Part shown: piece after piece, positions 9,692-18,381 of the stretch | Position numbering within the stretch: the first letter of the stretch is position 1 | Layout: the number at the start of each line of letters is the position of its first letter | Assembly: GCA_041746735.1 (NCBI GenBank) | Contig: JBGTGP010000008.1 | Coordinates: 1-64,000, forward strand | From: Opimibacter sp041746735 | GTDB taxonomy: Bacteria; Bacteroidota; Bacteroidia; Chitinophagales; Saprospiraceae | Direction: 5' to 3' | DNA length: 64,000 bases | The notes under the pieces: model-generated | Told to the model about the DNA's origin: nothing | What the model saw: only the letters and a program-made list of their open reading frames with translations | The model's database searches: none | Translations under genes and position numbers: made by a program

Positions 9692-11932
9692 TCATTGTAC
9701 AGGTTGGCTTCCTCGTTTGACAAAGGGAGCTGCTGTATATTCCAGTTGTTTAGGTGTTGCTTCATGTTGTTTGAGATGGTAGGCGGAATTGATATTCATT
9801 CCGGCAAAGATCTGGTCAGGACATTGGATGCAGGGCCATTGAACTTTGACGCTGACGATCGAGGTAGCCTTCCGAAGACCTACTTCCAGCGCGAGACTAT
9901 TGGCACCAAAGGATGCACCTGAGGTTACGGTCCGGTGTATCTCTCGCTCTTTACCATTTTCTATCACGGTCAGTGCCACGCGAGCACCAATGGCCGGACG
10001 ATTGGCAGTGGTACCCTCCAGTTTGAGGACCACCCAATTATTCTTGTCCGGGTTTGGGTTTTCAAATAAACAATTAAAATAATCATCGCCGTCAAATGCA
10101 CCTCCGATCACGACATAGAGGTCTTCATCTCCATCCCGGTCGAGGTCACCAAAACTTACACCATGTCCTTTCTGAATATGGGCAAATCCGCCGGCGAAAC
10201 TGATGTCTTCAAATTTTTTCCCATCGATGTTCAGATACATTTTATTGGGGACCAGACTTTGGTATAAAGGATTGCCGGTCGCCAGATAGAAGTCCAGAAA
10301 ACCATCGGTATTGATGTCTCCAAAATTACATCCCATAGTAAAGGCACTTTCTGTCAACCCCATGGAAACACCGACTTCTTCAAATTGAAGATTTCCTTTG
10401 TTACGATATAATTTGGGCAACATATCCGGCTCCACTTCATGGGTCTGACTTTTCATCCAGAATGTGGAAGGGGTACCATCATTGGTATAGGAGGAAACAA
10501 AAATATCTTCGAGCCCGTCATTATCAAAGTCAAAACTCCAGCAAGGAAAGCTCTGTCTGGGTGAACTCACATTGGATTCTGGACCTGCTATCCTGAATCT
10601 GTTTTGGCCTGAACCGGTTTCGTTGATCAATAAGGAATTAGGATCAGCTAGTGCGGAAAAATATATGTCCGGATACCGGTCATTGTTGGCATCGACGGCA
10701 ACACAGCCTTTAAAAAACTGGTTAAGGGTAAGTCCATATTCAGCAGAGGCGTGACGGAATGTACCATCCTGATTATTGATGTAGAGATCGATCCCCCGGT
10801 CAAAATTCGTAAGCGATTCATTGGCCACGACGAGATCCAGCCAGCCGTCCAGATTGAAATCCGCCCAGGCAGATGCCTGAGTTGGTGCGACTTTCGTGAG
10901 TCCGGCCTTAAGGGTCACATCTTCAAAGGTGCCTTTTCCGGTATTCATCAATAGTGTATTAGGGATATCACCCTGACGCTGGTACCAGGCTCCCCGCATG
11001 AGATACAGATCGAGCCAGCCGTCATTATTAAAATCGGTCTGATTGATGTGCAACACGGCGACCTGGCCTTTAAGTCCCATCGCTTGTGTTTGATCCGAAA
11101 AGGTACCATCACCATTGTTTTTATAAAAGATCAATTCCTGATGAGGCCCCCAGGAGGTGATCACGATGTCGAGCCAGCCGTCATTGGTAAAATCATCAAT
11201 GACCACTCCGCCGGCCAGCCCTCTCCGGTTGAGTCCCACTTCAGCAGCAATATCCTTATAGCGGGGAAAGGCAATCGAGGATTCAAACCACGAGGGTGGG
11301 ATCAGGAATTTTTTTGGGACACCTCCGGGATATTTACCTAGTGTCATATAGGCCAGATTGAGCAGATACTTGGTTTCCAGATCATCCGGAAACTCGTTCA
11401 GGCATAACTCATATTGTTTGATTGCATTTTCAGAACCAAAAGGAAGGTTGTGTACGCCTGCACCCCGGATGGGCATAAAGCAGGATTCATAATTGTGGTC
11501 CTGGAGACAGTTTTCCACCTCACCATGACGTAAAAAGGCCACACCAATCAACGAATACAAATTTCGCTTCGTATCGGGTCTCGGCTGAATATTATGAGCT
11601 TGACTATACCGGGTTATATCCCCCAATACCTGAAGGGATTCTTTGGTTTGACCACTTTTGAGAAGTTCGAAGGCATATTCGACAGCCAGATTGATCCTTT
11701 TGCTTCCATCCTGTTCTTGGTCAAATCGACCCTTGATAATGTCAGCCCGTTCCTTATTAAATGTAGGCTCTAGATCCATGACGTTGATCTTTGCCAGAGC
11801 GTCCCTGACCCAGATCCGGGTATCGGTGATGGGCTGGGTGGTAGCCGGATCATCGTTTTTGCAACTCGTCAGGCACCACTGCATCAGGCTGGTCAGTACA
11901 AGTAAAAGAGCAAGGGAGGGTGTACGTCTCAT
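9692..11932 (-). CDS. CRTAC1-like VCBS/ASPIC-UnbV lipoprotein, copy 2
   Basis: 746 residues with the same architecture as the gene at 7304: signal and lipobox (LTSLMQWCLTSC), helical region with LQDHNYESCFMPI, VCBS propeller with DFNNDGWLDL, DFNLDGWLDL and DLDRDGDEDL motifs, and the C-terminal ASPIC/UnbV domain with paired Cys (WPCIQCPDQ). The two proteins align along their whole length with many identical stretches, so this is a tandem duplication. A good promoter stands just before the start codon. The 150-base gap to copy 1 would allow cotranscription. Confidence 0.93.
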   Translation of the reverse strand: MRRTPSLALLLVLTSLMQWCLTSCKNDDPATTQPITDTRIWVRDALAKINVMDLEPTFNKERADIIKGRFDQEQDGSKRINLAVEYAFELLKSGQTKESLQVLGDITRYSQAHNIQPRPDTKRNLYSLIGVAFLRHGEVENCLQDHNYESCFMPIRGAGVHNLPFGSENAIKQYELCLNEFPDDLETKYLLNLAYMTLGKYPGGVPKKFLIPPSWFESSIAFPRYKDIAAEVGLNRRGLAGGVVIDDFTNDGWLDIVITSWGPHQELIFYKNNGDGTFSDQTQAMGLKGQVAVLHINQTDFNNDGWLDLYLMRGAWYQRQGDIPNTLLMNTGKGTFEDVTLKAGLTKVAPTQASAWADFNLDGWLDLVVANESLTNFDRGIDLYINNQDGTFRHASAEYGLTLNQFFKGCVAVDANNDRYPDIYFSALADPNSLLINETGSGQNRFRIAGPESNVSSPRQSFPCWSFDFDNDGLEDIFVSSYTNDGTPSTFWMKSQTHEVEPDMLPKLYRNKGNLQFEEVGVSMGLTESAFTMGCNFGDINTDGFLDFYLATGNPLYQSLVPNKMYLNIDGKKFEDISFAGGFAHIQKGHGVSFGDLDRDGDEDLYVVIGGAFDGDDYFNCLFENPNPDKNNWVVLKLEGTTANRPAIGARVALTVIENGKEREIHRTVTSGASFGANSLALEVGLRKATSIVSVKVQWPCIQCPDQIFAGMNINSAYHLKQHEATPKQLEYTAAPFVKRGSQPVQ

Positions 11933-11936
11933 GATG

Positions 11937-11965
11937 CAAAGATACTATTTGACTCAGGGATGCAA
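11937..11965 (-). promoter_or_regulatory. Bacteroidota-type promoter for CRTAC1-like copy 2
   Basis: On the minus strand the sequence reads TTG, an 18-base spacer, then TATCTTTG, matching the Bacteroidota consensus TTTG-N~19-TAnnTTTG. The box ends only four bases before the ATG, so transcription would begin at or almost at the start codon. The transcript would then be leaderless or nearly so. Confidence 0.6.
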
Positions 11966-11990
11966 CTTTTTTCGGGGACACTGATGGCCA

Positions 11991-12212
11991 TTATTGTGGC
12001 AGAACAGCCACGCCTGTGGAGAATTTGACAGCTTCATACGGTAATGGATGAGGTTCCTCTTTTTCCTGGACCAGCAAATACGCAGCATTGAAATAAGTCT
12101 ATGCCGGATTGTCGTGCAGCCGATATTTGATAGTCCAATATCAAGTAGGAAGGCATCAACAGTGGTCGAACGATCTATCTTGTCCCGAAATGAAATAATA
12201 ACTTTGGGCGTA
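11991..12212 (-). pseudogene. Possible decayed 3' gene fragment in a 300-base spacer
   Basis: The spacer 11945-12267 holds no intact gene. On the minus strand two reading frames look protein-like back to back. One, from about 12212, contains PKVIISFRDKIDRSTTVDAF then LLDIGLSNIGCTT. The other contains FNAAYLLVQEKEEPHPLPYE then AVKFSTGVAVLPQ and ends at 11991. Joining them needs a frameshift near 12090, and there is no start codon. I read it as the remnant of an unknown gene; it could be chance. Confidence 0.3.
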
Positions 12213-12267
12213 TTACATCACCGTTATCGGCTACTAGTTATAGCCAGTCTAAACAAGTATTTGTCGT

Positions 12268-12621
12268 ATGTCAAAGATTCAAGACTTCAACGATTACCGC
12301 TCCCGTATGAATGATATCATTTTGTCGCAGGACAACCGGGTGATCAAACGCTTTTTCAGCCTGGATCACCAGACCTATGAAGATGGTGCTCTACCTGAAG
12401 TCACGAAGGAACTCCTGGGCCTGGTGGCTTCCATGGTGCTTCGATGCGATGATTGCATCAAATATCATCTCGGTCGTTGTTTTGAGTTGGGCGTTACGAA
12501 AGCTCAGATCTATGAGACGTGCTCCGTGGCGCTCGTGGTCGGTGGGTCGATTTTTGTGCCCCATATGAGACGTGCGGCGGAGTACTGGGAGGAGTTGGAG
12601 CGTACAACATCTACTTCATAA
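12268..12621 (+). CDS. Carboxymuconolactone decarboxylase (AhpD-like) family protein
   Basis: A 117-residue CMD-family protein. The signature CDDCIKYH (Cys60, Cys63, His67) matches the redox-active CxxC...H motif of AhpD-like members, after the helix EVTKELLGLVASMVLR. The C-terminal VALVVGGSIFVPHMRRA is typical of the family. AhpD-like proteins act as alkylhydroperoxidases or thiol-disulfide partners; the substrate here is unknown. It is convergent with the small gene at 12654. Confidence 0.92.
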   Translation: MSKIQDFNDYRSRMNDIILSQDNRVIKRFFSLDHQTYEDGALPEVTKELLGLVASMVLRCDDCIKYHLGRCFELGVTKAQIYETCSVALVVGGSIFVPHMRRAAEYWEELERTTSTS

Positions 12622-12653
12622 TATCTTTTTCCACCAATTCCATCACCATCTGC

Positions 12654-12950
12654 TTAAGATTGGGATACAGTGAAGCTCTGCACCAATTGCCTGAATTCCT
12701 CAGCCAGAGATTCAACAGGTCGTGCCGTCCCCGCCTGACGGTACCAGTAATCCGCATTCCACAAATCCCCTTCCTTTCGATGCAGATACGCATGTATAAG
12801 CGCGCCATCCCTGCCCTCTATATCCTGGGCAATGGCATGACTCCGCTGCCAGTCACCATTGGCATCATACCACAGAGCCAGCAGCAAAGGAGGTATCCCT
12901 TGCGGTGGAGATGCATGTCCAAGACTTTTATAGAATTCTTCCAGCATCAT
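12654..12950 (-). CDS. Small conserved hypothetical protein
   Basis: A 98-residue, probably cytoplasmic protein. The stretch ALWYDANGDWQRSHAIAQDI, followed by HAYLHRKEGDLWNADYWYRQ, resembles a compact all-helical family known in several phyla only as hypothetical. The Trp/His/Tyr-rich helix hairpins suggest a TPR-related fold. No function can be assigned. It starts at MMLEEFYKSLG and runs convergently towards the CMD gene. Confidence 0.75.
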   Translation of the reverse strand: MMLEEFYKSLGHASPPQGIPPLLLALWYDANGDWQRSHAIAQDIEGRDGALIHAYLHRKEGDLWNADYWYRQAGTARPVESLAEEFRQLVQSFTVSQS

Positions 12951-13082
12951 CTCAGCTAAGATACATTTCGCTGACCTTTAGATCCTGGCATGAAGCAACC
13001 TTTTTACAAAGTTGAATCATGACTTCATGTATACAGCCTCTATTTACCAAAACCCTTTTCATCCGACTCCACATGAAAGACC

Positions 13083-13787
13083 TTACGATTTCAGCCAGAC
13101 TCGCAGAAAATTCCGTGCTTCCTGCAACAGAATCTTGCGGTTCATTTTGGAAAAAGTAATCCCTTCCCGAAGCGTGATCGGAATACCCTGAATCACCAGA
13201 TTCTGACGGCGGGAAAGCAGGTATACAAACTCCAGATCAAATAAATAGCGATCAATAGTGGTAGCCAGGAATATCGAACGGACGGGTTGACGAAATCCTT
13301 TCAGGCCAGCTTGTGTGTCATTGACGCTGAGTCGCAGAATAACTCCATTGATTTTCCTTAGCCAACGGGAGATCCGACGACGGCCAGGCGGCAGATGCGC
13401 ATAATACTTTTCATCCCGTATACCTATGGCCGCATCTACTCCACCCGCCAACCTTCGAATCAGCAACACCATACTCTCTTCTGTATACGGCCAGTCAATA
13501 TCGGTATACACCACATAGTCTCCATGGGCCTGCTCTACGCCTTGTCGCAAAGCATAGCCCTTTCCCCGATTCGGCATATAAGAGATCCACTGTGCATCTG
13601 GGACAACTTCCCTGAGCCGGGATAAGGAAACCTGTTCGTCAAGATCCCGTGATCCATCATTGACCACAAAAAGCCTTAAATTGAGCTCTGGTAAGGCTTT
13701 CACCAGCGATTGAAAACGCTCCGTCACGATGGTTTCCCAACCGGGAAGCGGATTGTAGGCAGGGAGTATGATGTCGAGGCTGGCCAT
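13083..13787 (-). CDS. Family 2 glycosyltransferase
   Basis: About 235 residues from MASLDIILPAYNPLPGW. The GT-A fold signatures are LFVVNDGSRD, then PNRGKGYALRQGVEQAHGDY, then the metal-binding DID of YTDIDWPY, and later NDTQAGLKGFRQPV. The size and the last motif resemble polyprenyl-phosphate (dolichol-type) sugar transferases without membrane anchors. Donor and acceptor are unknown. The start 13787 is chosen because the upstream extension has no domain signal and would overlap the divergent helicase promoter. Confidence 0.9.
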   Translation of the reverse strand: MASLDIILPAYNPLPGWETIVTERFQSLVKALPELNLRLFVVNDGSRDLDEQVSLSRLREVVPDAQWISYMPNRGKGYALRQGVEQAHGDYVVYTDIDWPYTEESMVLLIRRLAGGVDAAIGIRDEKYYAHLPPGRRRISRWLRKINGVILRLSVNDTQAGLKGFRQPVRSIFLATTIDRYLFDLEFVYLLSRRQNLVIQGIPITLREGITFSKMNRKILLQEARNFLRVWLKS

Positions 13788-13829
13788 GAAGCCGCCAAAA
13801 TTACGGATTTCCCTTGCGCTCCTCTTTTC

Positions 13830-13863
13830 TTTGCCCTGCACAAGGTCATATCTTATATTTTTG
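13830..13863 (+). promoter_or_regulatory. Bacteroidota-type promoter for the PcrA/UvrD helicase
   Basis: TTTG at 13830-13833, a 22-base spacer and TATTTTTG at 13856-13863 match the Bacteroidota sigma-factor consensus. The box ends ten bases before the ATG at 13874, which gives a very short leader. It lies inside the divergent spacer with the GT2 gene. Confidence 0.6.
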
Positions 13864-13873
13864 CATTTGTTGT

Positions 13874-16111
13874 ATGAGCTACCTTGATTCCCTAAATGAT
13901 GCACAGCGACTGGCGGTTACCCATACCGATGGTCCTGTCATGGTCATCGCCGGCCCCGGTTCCGGCAAAACCCGCGTCCTCACCTTCCGCATCGCCTATC
14001 TGATCGAGCAGGGCGTGCCACCTCATCATATTCTCGCGCTCACCTTTACCAATAAAGCCGCCAGAGAGATGAAGGAACGCATCGCTTCCGTCGTAGGCCC
14101 CAAAGGTGACCGCGTATGGGCCGGCACGTTTCACTCCATTTTTGCCCGCATCCTCCGGGTTGAAGCACCTAAAATCGGGTACCCGCCCGCCTTTACGATT
14201 TACGATCGCGATGATTCCAAAAGCCTGGTCTCCGATATCATACGCGAAATGCGCCTCGATCCGAAACCCTACAATACCAGCGGCGTACTCGCCCGCATCT
14301 CTTCCGCCAAGTCCAACCTCATCACGCCGGAACTCTACGCCAAGAATGAAGACCTTATGCTCTATGATCGCATGAACAAACGCCCCCAGATCTATGAGAT
14401 CTATGACCGGTACTACAAACGATGCATGCAGGCCGGTGCCATGGATTTTGATGATCTGCTTTTACAAATGTTCCGGCTATTGCAGGAAAATAAAGAAGGG
14501 GTACGGGAAAAATATCAACGCATATTCCGCTATCTTCTGGTCGATGAGTTTCAGGATACCAACTATCTGCAATACGCGATCATCAAGCATTTAGCCTTAT
14601 ATCCGGGCAGTCAACACAATATCTGTATCGTCGGAGATGACGCCCAAAGTATCTATTCGTTCCGCGGAGCCACGATCGAAAATATCCTGCAGTTTGAACA
14701 CGATTTTACCAATGTCGCCACCTACAAACTCGAGCAGAACTATCGCTCCACAGAGCATATCGTGCAAGCCGCCAACAAGGTCATCCAACATAACAATAAA
14801 CAAATCCCCAAAGAGATCTGGACCCAGCTGGGAACAGGCCAGAAGATCAAACTGATCAAAGCAGTAAGTGATGTGGAAGAAGGCCGTACCGTCGCCAGCA
14901 CCATCATCGAATTTAAAAACCGGCATCATCTCGAAAACAAAGAGATCGCGATCTTATACAGAACCAATGCCCAATCCAGAGTTTTTGAGGAGCATCTGCG
15001 CAAGCAAAATCTGCCATACCGAATCTTCGGAGGTGTATCCTTTTATCAGCGAAAAGAGGTCAAGGATATCCTGGCCTATCTGCGCCTCACCGTCAATGAA
15101 CGCGATGATGAAGCGCTGAAGCGGATCATCAATTACCCGAAGCGCGGCATCGGTAAAACGACCATGGATCAGATTGCTGAACTTGCCTTATCACAGAGTG
15201 TATCCATGTGGTCCATTCTAACCTCCGGACAACTCAACACCCGGGGTAAGCTTTCCACTTTTGTTGACATGATAGAGCGTTTTCGTCGTAAAGCCATGGA
15301 AGCCAATGCCTACGATGTAGCGGTGTATGTCGCACGGGAGTGTGGCATCTATGAAGAGTTGCGTCAGGACTCATCGCTCGAAGGCATTGGACGTTTGGAG
15401 AATGCTAATGCCTTGCTGGACGGTATCAAGGAATTTGTGGTCAATGACAATGCAGATGAAGGTTCACTGGATAGAAGTCTGGCCGGATATCTCGCCAATA
15501 TTGCCCTGCTGACGGATCTGGATGAGAAGACCGATGAAGAGCCGGATTTTATCAGCCTGATGACCGCGCATACCGCAAAAGGGCTGGAGTGGAATTGTGT
15601 CTTTGTAGTCGGTCTGGAAGAAAATCTATTCCCTTCCTGGCTTTCGATGGGATCGCCGGACCAGTTGGATGAAGAGCGCCGGTTGTTTTATGTGTCCATA
15701 ACACGGGCGCGACAGTTCCTCACGCTATCCCATGCGATCAGTCGCTATCAGTTTGGCCAGTTCCGGTACAATGATCCCAGTCGCTTTCTCGAGGAGATCG
15801 ATGAAGAGCATTTCGATTCTGTGGCGGAGCGTCGTGGACGACCTGTACTGCAGGAACCTAAATTATTGCCGGACCGTCCGGGACGTAAGCGGGATTATGA
15901 GCCGCGGGTCAGTCCTGCTGATTTCAAGCCCAGCCCTGCCGATCATATCGCCGAAGGCATGGAAGTCCTGCATCTCCAGTTTGGTCGTGGAAAGGTGGTG
16001 GCCATTGATGGTGCCAGGGACAATCGCGTAGCTACGATTCATTTTGATGATACCGATGATGGGGAGCGCCGGATTATGTTGCGGTTTGCCAAATTACAGA
16101 TCATGGAATGA
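13874..16111 (+). CDS. pcrA: ATP-dependent DNA helicase PcrA/UvrD
   Basis: A 745-residue superfamily 1A helicase starting MSYLDSLNDAQRLAV. It has the Walker A motif AGPGSGKT (26-33), motif Ia with TFTNKAAREM, motif II LLVDEFQDTN, GDDAQSIYSFRGA, the arginine-rich LEQNYRS, late motif TAHTAKGLEWNCVFVVGL, and VSITRARQFL. The C-terminal 50 residues (EGMEVLHLQFGRGKVVAIDG) form the Tudor-like tail typical of PcrA. The family unwinds DNA 3'-5' in excision repair and clears replication blocks. Length matches the family. The start was placed at the conserved MSYL rather than upstream at 13814. Confidence 0.96.
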   Translation: MSYLDSLNDAQRLAVTHTDGPVMVIAGPGSGKTRVLTFRIAYLIEQGVPPHHILALTFTNKAAREMKERIASVVGPKGDRVWAGTFHSIFARILRVEAPKIGYPPAFTIYDRDDSKSLVSDIIREMRLDPKPYNTSGVLARISSAKSNLITPELYAKNEDLMLYDRMNKRPQIYEIYDRYYKRCMQAGAMDFDDLLLQMFRLLQENKEGVREKYQRIFRYLLVDEFQDTNYLQYAIIKHLALYPGSQHNICIVGDDAQSIYSFRGATIENILQFEHDFTNVATYKLEQNYRSTEHIVQAANKVIQHNNKQIPKEIWTQLGTGQKIKLIKAVSDVEEGRTVASTIIEFKNRHHLENKEIAILYRTNAQSRVFEEHLRKQNLPYRIFGGVSFYQRKEVKDILAYLRLTVNERDDEALKRIINYPKRGIGKTTMDQIAELALSQSVSMWSILTSGQLNTRGKLSTFVDMIERFRRKAMEANAYDVAVYVARECGIYEELRQDSSLEGIGRLENANALLDGIKEFVVNDNADEGSLDRSLAGYLANIALLTDLDEKTDEEPDFISLMTAHTAKGLEWNCVFVVGLEENLFPSWLSMGSPDQLDEERRLFYVSITRARQFLTLSHAISRYQFGQFRYNDPSRFLEEIDEEHFDSVAERRGRPVLQEPKLLPDRPGRKRDYEPRVSPADFKPSPADHIAEGMEVLHLQFGRGKVVAIDGARDNRVATIHFDDTDDGERRIMLRFAKLQIME

Positions 16112-16115
16112 TCCG

Positions 16116-17036
16116 TCAGGGCAGAGAGGCCAGCAGATCCTCAGACAGCGTCTCACGTGGTGAAAACAGAATGAGTTGCTTGCCGGGATGGATGATGATA
16201 TTGTAACGGGTCAAAAAGTTTTGGCCCAGGAGCCCATCCAACCCTGGATGATGATATGCACCATCCGGTGTTTCATGAAGTACAAATTCAGACAACACGC
16301 CTGTAGAGGCATCGACCGTAATTTTCATGGGCATGATCCGGTGAAGCGCAGTTTTGTTTTCGGTGCCGGTCACCCGGATCAAATTATCTGAAGTTGCAAC
16401 CACGGAAGGCCTCTCCTGGTGACCGAAGAGGAAGTTCAAACCGGCTCCGGTATCGAGCGCCAGTAATTTCTTTTCACCATTGACCTTGCAACTGATCACG
16501 GGCAGATGATCTGCGTATTGGAATTTGGTGAAAGCGCGTCTGCTGACCAGGAGGGGTGTCCGGGACAGTGTGATCGCACTCTGATCATAATCGATATGAA
16601 TATAATAGTCTTGCAGAACGGACAACCCCACGAGGGCATCCACACGATGGCGGAGGGCATGTTCCAGAAACGAAAGGTCCGAAACGATGGCTTCTGTATT
16701 TTTAAAAGAATTACCCAGCCACTGCCAGGAAGAGACGTCTACTGTTTGGCAGTCAAATGATCCATTAATGCCAGTGCAGGTGTTCATCATAGGGGACGAG
16801 TCGGAGAAATACGAAGCATTGAGGACCAGGCCCGGTGCACCGGTATCCAGAATGATCGTGGCTTCGCGTCCATCGATGATGGCGGTGGTCAGGATCAAGC
16901 CTTTCTGGATTTGAATGGGGTATGGATTGGCCCGGGTTTCAGCAGAAACCAGCATCATTATCAGAAATATGGCTAGAAACCGGATCAAATTGGAGGAATA
17001 GTTTACGTGCGATTTAATCAGATCGTGTATATTCAA
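16116..17036 (-). CDS. Retropepsin-like aspartyl protease with two DTG motifs
   Basis: A 306-residue secreted or anchored protein: hydrophobic N-terminal segment FLAIFLIMMLVSAETRA, then two tandem retropepsin-like halves. The first has IILDTGAPGLVLNAS near residue 60; the second has LLALDTGAGLNFLFG near residue 195, each with a later hydrophobic-Gly strand (DALVGLSVLQDYYIH and DGLLGQNFLTRY). Paired DTGs in one chain allow an intramolecular active site. The substrate is unknown. It is convergent with pcrA, with a four-base gap. Confidence 0.85.
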   Translation of the reverse strand: MNIHDLIKSHVNYSSNLIRFLAIFLIMMLVSAETRANPYPIQIQKGLILTTAIIDGREATIILDTGAPGLVLNASYFSDSSPMMNTCTGINGSFDCQTVDVSSWQWLGNSFKNTEAIVSDLSFLEHALRHRVDALVGLSVLQDYYIHIDYDQSAITLSRTPLLVSRRAFTKFQYADHLPVISCKVNGEKKLLALDTGAGLNFLFGHQERPSVVATSDNLIRVTGTENKTALHRIMPMKITVDASTGVLSEFVLHETPDGAYHHPGLDGLLGQNFLTRYNIIIHPGKQLILFSPRETLSEDLLASLP

Positions 17037-17214
17037 TATGTAAATGACTCGTTTTCAACCTAAAGGTCAATCATGGTCATTTACTTATGTAAAAGTAATG
17101 TAAATTTAGCGTTAAAGCAAGGAAAATTTTGGACGGAAAGTTTTTGGCCCAATTAACGGTGGGATCGAAGACATGGGCGTTAATTATAGGGACAATGTAC
17201 CTTCATGATCTACT
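17037..17214. promoter_or_regulatory. Divergent promoter region with two inverted repeats
   Basis: The spacer between the protease and queG is AT-rich and carries two inverted repeats: GTAAATGAC (17040-17048) with GTCATTTAC (17076-17084), and AATTAACG (17151-17158) with CGTTAATT (17178-17185). Either could be an operator. A weak promoter box, TACCTTCA, lies about 10 bases before the queG start. Function is inferred from position only. Confidence 0.3.
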
Positions 17215-18303
17215 ATGACAAATGTGCAGCAATCGGTTATCATGAGCGAAAGCACCCGTAAAGTCAGGGAGGCTGCGCTGCGACATGGCTTTATGGGCGC
17301 GGGGTTTGCGCGGGCGGAGTATATGGAGGAAGAAGCCCGACGCCTTGAGGCATGGTTGAACGCAGGGCATCATGGTGAGATGGGATATATGGCCAATCAT
17401 TTTGATCTGCGGGTGGATCCAACGCGGTTGGTTCCAGGCGCAAAGTCGGTGATCAGTCTGATGCTTAATTATTTTCCGGAGGAGGAAGTGGAGACTTGTG
17501 AAGAGCAGAGTCGAACCATACCAGATCGAAGCGCAACAGAAATCCTGATCGCAAGGCGGGATGACAGATCAGGAGACTTGTGGAGAGCGGGGTCGAACCT
17601 TACAAGTGACAAGACACTTACAGCGGACAACTCACCTTTCAAAATCTCCAGGTATGCCTATGGTGAAGACTACCATCAGGTGGTACGGCGGAAACTGAAA
17701 GCCCTCGTTGCTGAATTGAAAGTGGAGTTGGGTGACTTTCATGCCAGGGTCTTTGTCGATTCTGCGCCGGTCTTGGAGCGTGACTGGGCCAGACGGAGTG
17801 GGCTGGGCTGGGTCGGAAAAAATACATTGTTGATTCATCCCCGAAAGGGTAGTTATTTTTTTCTGGCCGAGATTATTCTGGATGTAGAGTTTGAGTATGA
17901 TACCCCATTGAGGGATCATTGCGGTACCTGTACGCGCTGCATTGATGCGTGTCCGACCGAAGCCATCTCGCCTAATGGGTATGTGCTGGATGGATCTAAG
18001 TGCATATCTTATCTCACCATTGAGCTCAGGTCCGAAATACCAGAAATCTTTACGGACCACATGCAAGGATGGATATTTGGTTGTGACATCTGTCAGGACG
18101 TATGTCCCTGGAATCGCTTTTCAGCTCCACACCAGGAGCCTGCTTTCGAGATGTCAGATCGTTTGCGGGATATGAAACGTCAAGATTGGCTGGAGATCAC
18201 GCAGGAGGTTTTCGACGGACTCTTTTCAACGTCAGCGGTAAAGCGAACAGGGTATGAAGGCCTGAAGCGGAATATCAAATTTTTGTCGCCGGATAGGCGA
18301 TAA
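17215..18303 (+). CDS. queG: Epoxyqueuosine reductase QueG
   Basis: A 362-residue protein with the QueG layout: N-terminal cobalamin-binding region (AEYMEEEARRLEAWL, GEMGYMANHFDLRVDP), core around VFVDSAPVLERDWARRSGLG, and a ferredoxin-like domain with two clusters, Cys236-239-242-246 (CGTCTRCIDACP) and Cys290-293-297 (CDICQDVCPWN). QueG reduces epoxyqueuosine to queuosine in tRNA, the last step of Q synthesis. Between PEEE and KISRYAYGEDYH there is an insertion of about 40 residues in a place where the family is short. An alternative start is ATG 17242. Confidence 0.95.
   Translation: MTNVQQSVIMSESTRKVREAALRHGFMGAGFARAEYMEEEARRLEAWLNAGHHGEMGYMANHFDLRVDPTRLVPGAKSVISLMLNYFPEEEVETCEEQSRTIPDRSATEILIARRDDRSGDLWRAGSNLTSDKTLTADNSPFKISRYAYGEDYHQVVRRKLKALVAELKVELGDFHARVFVDSAPVLERDWARRSGLGWVGKNTLLIHPRKGSYFFLAEIILDVEFEYDTPLRDHCGTCTRCIDACPTEAISPNGYVLDGSKCISYLTIELRSEIPEIFTDHMQGWIFGCDICQDVCPWNRFSAPHQEPAFEMSDRLRDMKRQDWLEITQEVFDGLFSTSAVKRTGYEGLKRNIKFLSPDRR
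17491..17599 (+). repeat. Imperfect 27-bp direct repeat inside queG
   Basis: A 27-base word beginning GAGACTTGTGAAGAGC at 17491 recurs with three changes at 17573, an offset of 82 bases. The two copies are read in different frames, as ETCEEQSRT and GDLWRAGSN, yet the frame stays open. Between them a short inverted repeat, CCTGATC ... GATCAGG, could form a hairpin. It lies exactly in the extra loop of QueG. Confidence 0.6.
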
Positions 18304-18381
18304 GCATTATTCCGGCCCTCATAGGCAAAAATGGAAGTACCTTTTGCATAATTTTTTTTTTGCATGCCAATTTTCTACAGG

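Noticed and set aside
12048..12314. Plus-strand frame of 88 codons overlapping the CMD gene start
   Set aside because: It overlaps the well-supported CMD gene in another frame and shows no protein-like composition.
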